NCBI RefSeq assembly: GCF_964355755.1
Contig: NC_092673.1
Location: forward strand, 23,133,001 to 23,197,000
DNA from: Antedon mediterranea
Taxonomy: Eukaryota; Echinodermata; Crinoidea; Comatulida; Antedonidae
DNA length: 64,000 nucleotides
Direction: 5' to 3'
Positions 20,001 through 32,000 of the stretch are shown here, piece after piece (the stretch's first letter is position 1; each line of letters starts with the position of its first letter). The translations under genes were made by a program, and so were the position numbers. The notes beneath the pieces were generated by a model that saw only the letters and a program-made list of their open reading frames with translations, was not told where the DNA came from and did no database searches.

Positions 20001-23000
20001 AAGAGTTGAATTTGATAATTGCATTAATTGGTTTTTAAAAGCTGTGGTTTTTGCCCTCAATCAATGTGCTATTCCTTCTATGGCTGCAGGCAACTTGTTT
20101 AATCAGGAGACCTGTTTAGATTCTTCTGCTCCTAAACCAATAATATAAACGCATCTATTAAATTCCATAGAACCACAAAAGTATGTTATGTGTACGGTTG
20201 ATGACACGATTATGTACTGACCTTTCTATATATTCATACCAGCCTGTCCATTTATTGCTTTGGACATTTTACTGTTTTTATGGGGATTAGCATTTCCTGG
20301 AAATTGAATATGAAAACTTATATAGGAACACTCAGTAGCATCAAGTATGTAATTTTGCTGTGCAAGATAACCAGACCTATCCAGCCTAATCTTAACACAA
20401 AACTCACCCAACAAACCCCCACGGTGCCTCTCAAAGTACTGTTTATTACACACCTACTTTTTGGCACCCACTCCTAGACTATTTTCTACTATTTTTCTAT
20501 TTTATTGGAACATCAAAACCAACAGCAATGAAAGTTGCCACTTAAAGGTATGAAACAGATACAATAAATACAATGTGAAGCAAACTTAAAGACCTCTTCC
20601 CTACGTTTTTTAGATCTAATTTAAGATCACAAACTATATTTAATGTAAAAATAATACTATATGGTCCTATTGCGATAACTTTTTTCGTCTTTAAACGGTT
20701 AAAAATGTGAAAAATAAATCGATTCTAATAATTATAGCGGCCCGCTATAAATCCCAAAATGCATTGCGCGCGGATTGATATTTTTGTTTTTCACCTGTAA
20801 TTCGCCCACTTTTCGATCGATCGTGAAGCCAAAACAAATGGAAGACTCCTAACTTTTCAGCGAAAATACCGGGTTTTCCCCAATTTGTATCAATGGAGTC
20901 TGGCAAAAATAGAAAGACAATTAATGCAGCAACTATACAACGTCAGGCTAGGTATATAGCTAGCGTACGATGTTCGTACGTTATCGATGTTTACCAGCTA
21001 GGCCTACAAAACTAAGCCTAGCTAGGCTAGGCCTAAGACCGTCCACGAGAGGTCGATCGCCGCGAGCTACTTAGGTAGTGCATTGTTTCTCACTTTTTAT
21101 CATAATTTACCATAAAACGTACATTTAAGACAAGGAATGACATGGTTTAATGTTTTTAAAGTGATATATATGTATTATTTTCCAAAAAACGTCCAAAATT
21201 GCAGGGAAGGTGGGTCTTTAAATAAATTTATGCAAATAGTAAAAATTAGCCTATTGAGCACAATTATTTAAAAAAGAATACAATGAGTCTTGAATGAAGA
21301 ATAGCTATTGAAAAAATATCAACATTTACATTTGACTCACTTAAATAGTTATACCAAGAAGGCAAGTGTGTCCCCCTTTTCGAGAAATTTACTCTATTAC
21401 TATATCTACCAGTTTGTTTGTATCCAGGGTGTTGAACTATAAATCTTTAAATATAATTGTCTTACCTAACATTAAACATGTGTTTGGATATGTCTTCATG
21501 GTTTATATTAACAGTAATCAGCTCTTGTAATAATAATAATAATATTTATTCGGCAAAAGTTCATAAAGTACATTTTACAATTCATCTTGCCAGGAGCAAG
21601 TAATAGGCATGAGCCCAAACAGAAAACTGCTCTTACTCCATCATTACTTATAAAATACAAAAATAACAAAACTAAGTAGCACAAATTAAGTCAAAATAAA
21701 ACAAAACAAAGTAATAATGAGATACACCAATTAAAAATAAGCTGCATTAAATAAACAATATAAACAATTACAACTTAATATTTTGAGATCAAATGTTTGA
21801 TGAGTTGGGCTTTAAAGTCTGAAATTGTAGCACATTGTTTAATTTCATTGGGAAGTTGCTCCCATAATCTAGGGAAAATAACAAACGATGAATTTAAAAA
21901 TGTATTGGTCTTTGCCTTCCAATGTATTAACCGCCCTTCACACCTCTCACTTGATCTCACAAACTCATTAAAGGATGATGGACAGAGGCCATGCATTATT
22001 TTAAAACCTAATGTGAGTCTATACACTTTAAATATATCTTCAATACTTAAAATATTTAGGTTCTTTAACCTATATAAATATGAAGTGTCCCAATTTCCTT
22101 CTTTTCTGTACATAATTATTCTAGTGGCCTTTCTCTGAACCCTTTCAAGTCTATACATATGAGATATTTCAGTAGGTGCCCACATACAACAACAGTAAGT
22201 CACAACAGGTAGTATTAGTGCTTTGTAAAGATTTAGCATTGCCATCCAAGACATTGCTTTACTACATCTTGAAACAAAACCAAGAAGTTTGCTTGCCTTA
22301 CTACAAACATAATCTACATGAGAATGGCATGTTAATTTACTGTTGATATATACACCAAGTAGTTTGAATTCATGGACTCTTTCCGTTGAATCGGAATTGA
22401 TATCGTAAGCAAATATGATGGGATCTTTACACCTGGATAAACTCATTGCTGCACATTTTGATGCATTTAATGGTAGTTTATTTAAAACTGACCATTCATA
22501 AATCTTATTTAAATCACTCTGTAACTTTATACAGTCTTCTAATTCATGAATAGGTCTTGAAATGGTATTGTCATCTGCAAATTGAAAAATTGAAGATTCT
22601 ATACCATATTCAAGATCACTCACATACAATAGAAACAAAAGAGGGCCAAGAACTGACCCCTGGGGTACCCCTGATATTACATTCTTCCAATGCGATATTT
22701 CACCTCTATAGATAACTCTTTGTTTTCTATTTAAAAGAAAATCCTGGATCCATTTATTTAAACCTTTGTTTAAGCCAATATTGTTAAGTTTCTTAATCAG
22801 ACGATTATGGGGTACTTTATCAAAAGCAGATGAAAAATCTAAGAAAATTACATCTACTTGCTTACAATTTTTTGCATCTAAACTTTGAGCCCATGAATGA
22901 AACGCCTTAGTGAGTAACAATTCCGTACTATAAGCATGTCTAAAACCAAACTGATTATCTGATAATATACTATTAGCCTCTAAGAAATTATTGATTCGGG

Positions 23001-26000
23001 TACACACAAGTTTCTCCATAATTTTACAAACAATTGGTGTTAAAGACACAGGTCTGTAACTCTTAAAATCACCTTTAGGTTTTCCATGCTTTTTGAAAAC
23101 AGGTACAACATTAGCAGTTTTCCACTGTTTTGGTAAAATGCCTTTTTCTAAAGATAAGTTAAAAAAGTCGCACAACAATCGTGCTAGTTCTACCCTACAA
23201 ACCTTTAGAAATATGGGAAGTAAATTATCAGGTCCTGGAGATTTTGAAACAATTAAATAGTTTAATGCCTGATAAACTTCCATCACATTAAATTTCTCAA
23301 GTTCCATATAATGCTGAGGGATAATATCAGAGTTGCAGAGCAAGTCATCATTACCACCATCATCATTATTACTGAAATTACTAGAAAATTGATCATTAAA
23401 CAAATTTGCTATCTCTCTAGCATCTGTTACTATAGCATCATTAATCTTAAAACTTATAACTTGTGAATCTTGTCTAATTGCCCTAATATATGCCCAAAAT
23501 TGCTTTATATTTGAAGTAGCCTTATTTGAGATGTCTAAAACATAATTTCTGTGACTACAATATATGGCTTTTTTCAGTTCCTTACTACAACACTTGGAAA
23601 TTAAACATGTAAAGCTTGGACCCTTCATCAGAGAAGTTCTACACTATTTGCAGTACCATACCTTTAATTGATTTTACTGTAATGCCTAATCATCCAGTTA
23701 AACATGGTGTTTAGATATAACAGTATTTATTTTATTTACTAATTATAAACAATTTTAATGGAGCCTCTGCAGTTGTGTGCATTTGACCAGAATAATTCTT
23801 AAACATGTCCTCTCTGTTTTTCCATTAATAAACAAACATACTATACTGTACTGTGTTCATCTTTCTGAAGAAGTAACCTTGGACTTATCTTCCAGGAATT
23901 TACTACTAGTCCTCCAAGGTGAATCCTCCATTAAAGTTTCTGTTCAAGTATGTTTTTATTTCATACATAAACATAGCTTTCACGTCACAGTTGAAATATG
24001 GATTTGAAAACTAACTTTTTCAAATTGCACAAAATAAATAAATTTAAATTTCCCTTTCTCTATTGCAGTCTATCAGATTTATATCAGATCTATTACTCAA
24101 ATTGGATGTACATACTGTATTTGTACTCTAAAACCTGGCTGATCACATGAGAACTTGTATCGGATCAGCTTAAGTAATTATACAGCAAGCCATAACTGTC
24201 CATCTCTACATTGTAGAGTATGTGATGTGTGAAATGTACCATCAAATGTAGTATAGAGCTAAACACTCAGTTCTTACAAAAACAAAAACAGTCCATAAAA
24301 CTATCCTGAAAGATGCTGTTAAAATACTTTGACAACTAATGTGGTTTGTTTGCAGTTTAAAGTGGCTGTCAGTCATTAGAGGCAGCAATGTCAGCCCACC
24401 AGGAGGGAGGCAAAACCTGGAATAAGTTTACTTTCACCTGCTAGTAATTCCTTCCAAAAATGTATCGTGTAAACAAACTAATATGCCTATATGTACTTTG
24501 ATTCTTCATCTTCAACAACAAAACACTGAGAATGAGATGTTATTTTTGATTATTGAAAATTAATCATTGCTTTCTATTAAACAATAGGGGAATGTAATCA
24601 AGATATTATTTTCCTCAAATAGGCTCCAGTAATATGCACTCTATTTGCTTTTTTTAATACAATATCACTTTACTTCTCTTTCTACACCAGCAACAAACCT
24701 GGAAGCACCGTGCATTAACATTATAAACAGAAAGAACCTATTTAGTAGAGTAGAACTAATGAAAAAAAGGGGCCAACCTCAAAAAAATTGCAACAAAAGG
24801 TTTTTCAACGGATTTTGGTAGTATTGGGTGTACTAAACAACAGAAAAAAAGTCTCAAGAATTTCGACCCCCGGAAAGTGGTTTTTTTCAAGATGGCCGCC
24901 AAAATAGATAAAAAGTGAAAATGGCCATACCTCCTAAACTACTTGGTCTATTGCCAACTGGTTGGAAGTAAAGGTTATTGACCTTTAACTTTATCTATGT
25001 AGAATTTCCATATCTTGGCAACTATGTGTGGTAGAGATTTAAACTTGGGCTCTAAATACTGAGAATATACTTATTTATATTTACTCTAATGAAACAGTTT
25101 GACAAAAAATGACTAGAAACGACATTTTTTTACCATTGACCTTGATATGCTATATTTCGATAATGACTGACTGAGATACACTATTTGTGGCTCAATTTGT
25201 TCAGAATATAATTATTTTTATTGCGTATAATGGTCTAATCTACCCATCATGGAATTAAGAGCTTTCCTGGGAATCAAGTAACTGTAATATTTATAAAGAC
25301 TTTTAGAATATGAGTTCAAGTTCAAATTGTTCAGAACATACTGTATACATTCTTAATAATAATAGTGAATAAAAAACCCGAAAAGTAAACAAAAACAAAT
25401 AATAATAATTTTAAATTTCTAATTACGGTATAGCAGCAGTTGATTGGATATTGTGCATGTATTTAGTACGGCATCCTAAACAACTGTTCCAACTTCGTCT
25501 TCATCGTCATCAATCTCTCTATCTACGTTGTTCCATTCTTCTAGTTGACACACTCAACAAACTGAAGCACATGCCAATCCATAGCAACATACAGTTTTAC
25601 ATCCAGTAGTACAGTTACAATGGATGATTTTCAAAAGTTCTTCTGAAGCAGCAGTTTCAATCGTCATTATTGGCACAAATGTTTTATTAAAAACTTCCCC
25701 GACTTGGTAGCATCCATGGCATTATCTTTCTTTATCCATTGCATGATTTGATAGTATACTCTAAGACTGTGACATTTTGTAGCAGATGAGGTTGGTGGTA
25801 GTAGTTATTGAGGTTTGATAAATTATTTACCCTCAGCAACTTTCTTATTAAACAGCTTGCATCTGTAGCTATTTAGGAAATCCAGTGACTTGGCTCCAAA
25901 AAGAATAGACATGGCCTTTAATCCAAACTCCTCGATAGTTTGAAGTTTCTGATGCGGTTGAGTGAAAATATCGGCATACATCAGTGTCATATTCTAGGTT

Positions 26001-29000
26001 ACTTTCTATCAATTTATTGGTTTATTTGCCTTCCTAAAGATGTCTTTGGCTTCGAAGAGTGAGGGTGGAAACGGACTTAGTTCATATTTCATTACATCGT
26101 CTAGAGAGATTTGTCCTAACTGAATTTGATGGAAAGAAAGAAGAATTCCTGTCAAGGCATGAGAACAAACACAAATTTATCAACATGCTTTCATATGAGC
26201 TACAGAAAAAAGAATGTCCTGTACGACATGCAGCCAACGAGTTATGGTTATGATGCTTGGCTACCACTCCAAGGGTCCTGAGTTCAAGTCCCGTCACATG
26301 TCAGGATTTTTTCTAAGGACCAAATTACTCCACTCCCAAAGACTTGTAATAAGACTTTGTTTTGTAGAGCATCTTGTGTATATGTTTGTCTTGTGAACCT
26401 CTGAGGGTCCCAATGATCAGCAATAGCTGCACGGATCACCCTCATTAAATATGGTTTAAAAAAAAACAAAAAAAAAGTCTCTGAACATAATACAGTAACT
26501 TTGATTGGAGAAGACACGGACTTACTGGTACTTTTACTGTATCATGTAAATACAACAAACCGAGAAGTGTACTTCAGATTAGACAAAGGAAAAGATGGGC
26601 CTACTAGAGTGATTAATGTAAACAGATTGAAATCTGTTTTAGGATATAAAATGTGAAATGCATTACCCATAGTGCATGCATTCACTGGTTGTGATTCGAC
26701 GTCTAGGATTTTCGGAATCGGCAAGAAAGCGGCATTTAATAAATTGATTGAAAGTAACCCAGAATATGACAGGTGTGCCGATATTTTCACTCAACCGCAT
26801 CAGAAACTTTAAACTATCGAGGAGTTTGGACTGAAGGACATGTCTATTCTTTTTGGAGCCAAGTCACTGGATTCCCTGAATAGCTACAGATGCAAGCTGT
26901 TTAATAAAAAAGTTGTTGAGGGTAAATCATTTATCAAACCTAGCCTCAACAACTACCACCAACGTCATCTGCTACAGAATGTCAGTCAAATCATGCAATG
27001 GCTATAGAAAGATAATACCATGGATGCTACCAAGTGGGGATGGAAAGTTTGTAATAAAACATTTGTGCCAATAATGACGATGGAAACTGCTGCTTCAGAA
27101 GAACTTTTGAAAATCATCCATTGTAACTGTACTACTGGATGTAAAACTGTATGTTGCTATGGATTGGCATGTGCTTCAGTTTGTTGAGTGTGTCAACTAG
27201 AAGAATGGGACAACGTAGATAGAAAGATTGATGACGATGATGAAGACGAAGTTGGAACAGTTGTTTAAGATGCCGTACTAAATACATGCACAATATCTAA
27301 TCAATTGCTGCTATACCGTAATTAGAAATTTAAAAGTTATAATTATATTCTGAACAAATTGAGCCATAAATGGTGTATCTCAGTCAGTCATTATCGAAAT
27401 ATAGCATATCAAGGTCAATGGTCAAACATGTCGTTTCTGGTCATTTTTTGTCAAAATGTTTCATTAGAGTAAATATAAATAAGTATATTCTCAGTATTTA
27501 GAGCCCAATTTTAAATCTCTACCACACATAGTTGCCGAGATATGGACATTCTACATAGATAAAGGTTAAAGGTCAATAACCTTTACTTCTAACCATTTTT
27601 TGACAAAATGTCTCATTACAATAAATGTAAATATGTACATTCTGAACAATTTGAGCCATCATTTGTTTCCCTACGGTCAGTTGTTACCAAGATACAACAT
27701 ATCAAGGTCAAAGGTCAAATTGTCAGAAATGGTATTTCCGGTCAATTTTGGCCAAAATGTTCTATTATAGCGAATATAAATATGTATGTTCTGAGTATGT
27801 TGGTACCAAAATTATATCAATAGACCAAGTAGTTTAGGAGGTATGGCCATTTTCACTTTTTATCTATTTTGGCGGCCATCTTGAAAAAAAACACTTTCCG
27901 GGGGTCGAAATTCTTGAGACTTTTTTTCTGTTGTTTAGTACACCTAATACTACCAAAATCCGTTGAAAAACCTTTTGTTGCAATTTTTTTGAGGTGAAAC
28001 CTTATTTCTACTCTACTAATTACAGTAATTTATCAGAAATACTGTACAAAATGTTATTGTCATCATAACTGTTTTCCCTAAGAATTTTGTTCCTAACCAT
28101 TTATTTAATAATATTTTTATATTTCATTTCATTTTAAGGACATTATTTTATGAATTATATCATTTGAATATTAATGTGATTATCAAAATTCCTTTGAAAG
28201 CTGTTTGTCATGTGTTATATAAAACATGAAATGGTGTCACCTCTGCTATGGGCCATATGCTTTTACTACATAAGCACATGTGTTATTGTAGGTTAAACCT
28301 AATTTAAAAGTAAAGTTAACTCCAGAATGGAACACATGAAAGTACCGCTGTCTTTGGCAACCGATGCACCTTTTCTCAAGTGACACTGTAAACATTATTA
28401 ATTAAAATTATTCTAGGTGATGTTTTTTAACATTTTCTTGCACACTGAATGTTTGGCAAGTGGCCAGTATTATTGAGAATGCCTTCATACTAGATTTTAT
28501 GTTATAAAACTTTCTTGAACATTTCAGTATTTCAGTAATTATGTTAGTCCTATTTTAATTCAGAAAAAAGGCTTCAAGTTGTTTTTTTTTTGCACATGAA
28601 CCTCCACCCTATGGCAATTCCCTCTGGACCTGGCCATTTTAGCAGTACAAATTATAACTTCCGTGTCATCTAGCTATGGGCTTTGAGAACAAGTATAAAT
28701 GACGCAAGTGACTAATTCTCCATCAAATATAAAATAATAATTGTCATGATGTAGATTGGATAAAAATAAAAAAATGACTTAATATTCTGTCTGTCTCTTA
28801 AAATCATTGCCTTATGCCTAGCTTTCCCTTTTGAGTCATTCTCGAGTGTTTAAGATTGATATAACACTTTTTTTCAATTTTGACCCGATTTATCATTAAG
28901 GGGGAAGTACTCCAGAAAAATAAACCTGTAACCTATTTCACCTGCTTGAAAGGTGAAATGCGAAGCTGTTAGTCAGCGTCTGGGGTAAATTGCGCCATCA

Positions 29001-32000
29001 CAACACCATATGAATTTCTTTAGCTTGATAATCAACCGATTCACTGTCGCGCTTAACAAAATCAACGCTAGTCTAATTTGCATCGTCGGTAACCAATGAC
29101 TGTAGACCCATGATCACATCACTTTTTGGAATGGACTGGCACGGTTGATGGTTTCGCCAGGCTGGTTTTTTCCACCCCCAGCATGAGTGTCAGCAACATG
29201 ACCTTTCGGGCTACAGTACAAGCAGTTTCTTCCGGGCTTCTTTTTTTGTAATTTGCTATTGTTTGAAGTGTTAATATTCAAGGATTTTAGGAAACATGGA
29301 AGATAAACTGGCGGGAACCAATAATTGCTACCTGTCTTACCTGGTTAGATAAAAAAGGAATAAAATATAGTTTCCCCCAGAGCACTCAATCTAACGTGTT
29401 AATCGTTTAACGTTCTTACCCTACATACATAATGTTATAAAGTATTCAATTTTTTGTTGTTATATTTGATTTATGTATCAGTAGAAAGAAATAAAAATAA
29501 TAAATAAACAAATTATAATCGCCGTGGTTAGGATTCCGGCACCGGAACTCAACTGCCCAGCGTTAGGGAATCCGACACGCTATTGCGCATGCCCAGAGCG
29601 AATTAATTATAGCTTTGCACTTACCGCGCACCACACCACCGAGAGTCGGAGTGTTATTATAGGAATTTACTGTAGCCTATTGCCTATAGTTAGTCGTTGC
29701 GCGAGCGAGAGAGCGATGGATGAAACTTGGCCTAGCCTAGGCCATATGAATTAATAATTAAAATACCACTACGCCACGCGTTAAAATAATTATGATATTG
29801 CTAAGAATCAGCCTATCTATCAAAGAATCGTAATGCTGTAATTTTATTAGACAAAGTGAATAGCGTAGCGACCCCGACTTCCCAAACGGTTCTGTTTTTT
29901 TCACATCATATCCGCGCGGCGGCTGCCGTCAACAAATCAACTTGTATACGCGTGTTATTACAGTACAATGCGTTATATGAAATCTTTTATTTTGTACTTG
30001 AAAAATCATAAAACTAGTCATGAAGCAACCACTTTTTTAATTGCGAAATAAATAGGCCCCTGGTCACATTTTTAGCTGGTACTGGTAGGCATCTATGCCT
30101 AGGCTAGTTCGCCGTGGCGCAGCTATTAATCCATCGCTGTTAGTCTGTAGATGGATCGAGTATAGAGTCGCCGATTACCTCACTCTGGGCATGCGCAATC
30201 GCGTGCCGGATTCCCTAACGCTGGGCAGTTGAGTTCCGGTGCCGGAATCCTAACCACGGCGAATTATAATTACAGTAAACAAAACTATAAACAAAACATT
30301 TCACAAATAGAGAATGTATCATGTTTAGAAAAATGTATGTAATTTCTGATAACCTCAATCAAACATCCTACCAAGAATATTTTTCAATGAAAACAACATC
30401 ACTTCCTTCTGTATTACGTCCCATATTATTAAAAATAATATAAAGTATTCCGCTAGTATAGATAACAAGATATCCTATAATAATTCATGTATGATTATGT
30501 CTATACCGTAGTTTATATATTAATGCTTGTTCATGCTTACATGCATCACTGATTGGCTGATTAAAATTTCAAATTAAGTTAGCGTGAGCATAGTATCAAC
30601 TCGTGGGATTGCCTTTTCCAGTGTTGATTCATCAGTGTTTTTTCCCCGACCCTTCTGATACGTACATCGTTAATTTTACTCAATTAGGAATCGGATTTTA
30701 GTAACGGATAACGATTCTTTAACGTCTGGAATTTGATAGAAACTTGGCCTGCTGATCCTGAATCTGAGTTTTTAAAAGATAACCTATACTTGCATGTTCT
30801 TCACAGCTGTAAGAATGCTGTGTCTTACATAATAATTACTAATGTAAAACAAGAACCCTTCCTTAATAGTGTTATTTATAGCAAAAGATGAATTGATTAT
30901 AAATGTAGGTAGAGTTCATATCACAGCTCTGACATTATAGTGAGTGGCCGGTTAAGACAGTGGAACCGTCATACGTAGCCATAACATCGACAAGGGTTCA
31001 AGGCTCACTCGCTACATGGTTCTGGCGAGTCTTCTCGGATAAGGTCTGTAAGTTGTAGGTCCGGTGTAACACACAGCCACTGTCACAAACTCATTTCACT
31101 GGGTCCTCTAGGAGAATTGAGATGCTCCCACTTGAGGGTAGGGTTTATGATTATCTGATAGCGGTATTTCATAAAATGATGAATTCATTTAGGTTAGTAA
31201 AAGCTAACTAGTGTCCATTCCTTTAGTTGTACTTTAAAAACTGGATAAAACATCAATCTTTTTTTTATGGTCAATCCAATATTTTCTATCACAATGTTTG
31301 TCTTACTGTATTATGTTGGTTTAGTTTGTCTTATCTAAGTTTGAGTTACATTTGAAAGTTGACTTAATTGCTAATTCAGCTTTATTACAGGATGCTTTGG
31401 AGTAATTATTTAAAGTTATCAAAAGAAAGTGACTGTAATTAAGGAGGTTATGAACCATGAGATGATTGTATCTCTTTTATTATGTTTTAAATTTAGCATG
31501 TACAGGCCTATTGTCCCCTGACAAATTGTTAAAATAACTTGTATACAGATTATCCAGATTATCAAAATAAAGCAAGGTACAATATAATTGCCAATTATAA
31601 AATATTTTCATGTGAAAATACTAGAGAAAATGTTTTTCTATGGCCAACACCTTCTATTCATGAGACAGTCCTTTTATTTCTTTGTTTGGTCCTGAGGGTG
31701 TCATGGTTCCTTTAATCAACTTTAGGATTGGATAAAAATTATGTACAGGTACAGTACTGTACCTTATTCCCTAACCATAGTTGGACTGATGGGTTCTTTA
31801 GCCTCGCTTGTACCAACACCCTTCCCCTCCACACAAACTATGATGGGTCTGAGGGATACTGACAGTCTCCCTCCCACCAACAAATCTTGCATCTATCCCA
31901 AGGAACCCTAAGAAATATTATATTAGTTAGAGTCATTTAACTTTGTACATTTCCATTTTTCCACTTTGTAGTATTGAAGGTTTAACCACCATCTACCTAT

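Larger units (their letters stand above)
17039..20585. other. Hemicentin intron 1, left part
   Basis: AT-rich intron with no exon recognised. It holds a TTAA-flanked hairpin (18063-18096) and two SINE-like stretches (18560-19030). The minus-strand frame at 20453-20226 contains LDATEC, faintly transposase-like but not callable. Confidence 0.5.
24742..28020 (+). mobile_element. DNA transposon with XPG-like nuclease gene (Academ-like), element 2, giant palindrome
   Basis: A 3.28-kb element starting TTAGTAGAGTAGAA (24742) and ending in its complement at 28006-28020. Just inside, both ends carry CCTCAAAAAAATTGCAACAA then AAGGTTTTTCAACGGATTTT, and a block with CAAGATGGCCGCCAAAATAG. The inverted arms run about 1.23 kb each (24742-25975 and 26775-28020). 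They include not only terminal and subterminal repeats but a copy of the last third of the coding region, so the left arm contains an antisense duplicate of 26775-27290. Only about 0.8 kb in the centre is single-copy, and it is interrupted by a SINE. The core AACAAAAGGTTTTTCAACGG matches element 1. Confidence 0.85.

Noticed and set aside
20226-20453. Minus-strand frame with [11 protein letters not shown], possibly a DDE transposase piece
   Set aside because: Only one weak motif, with no neighbouring transposase blocks.
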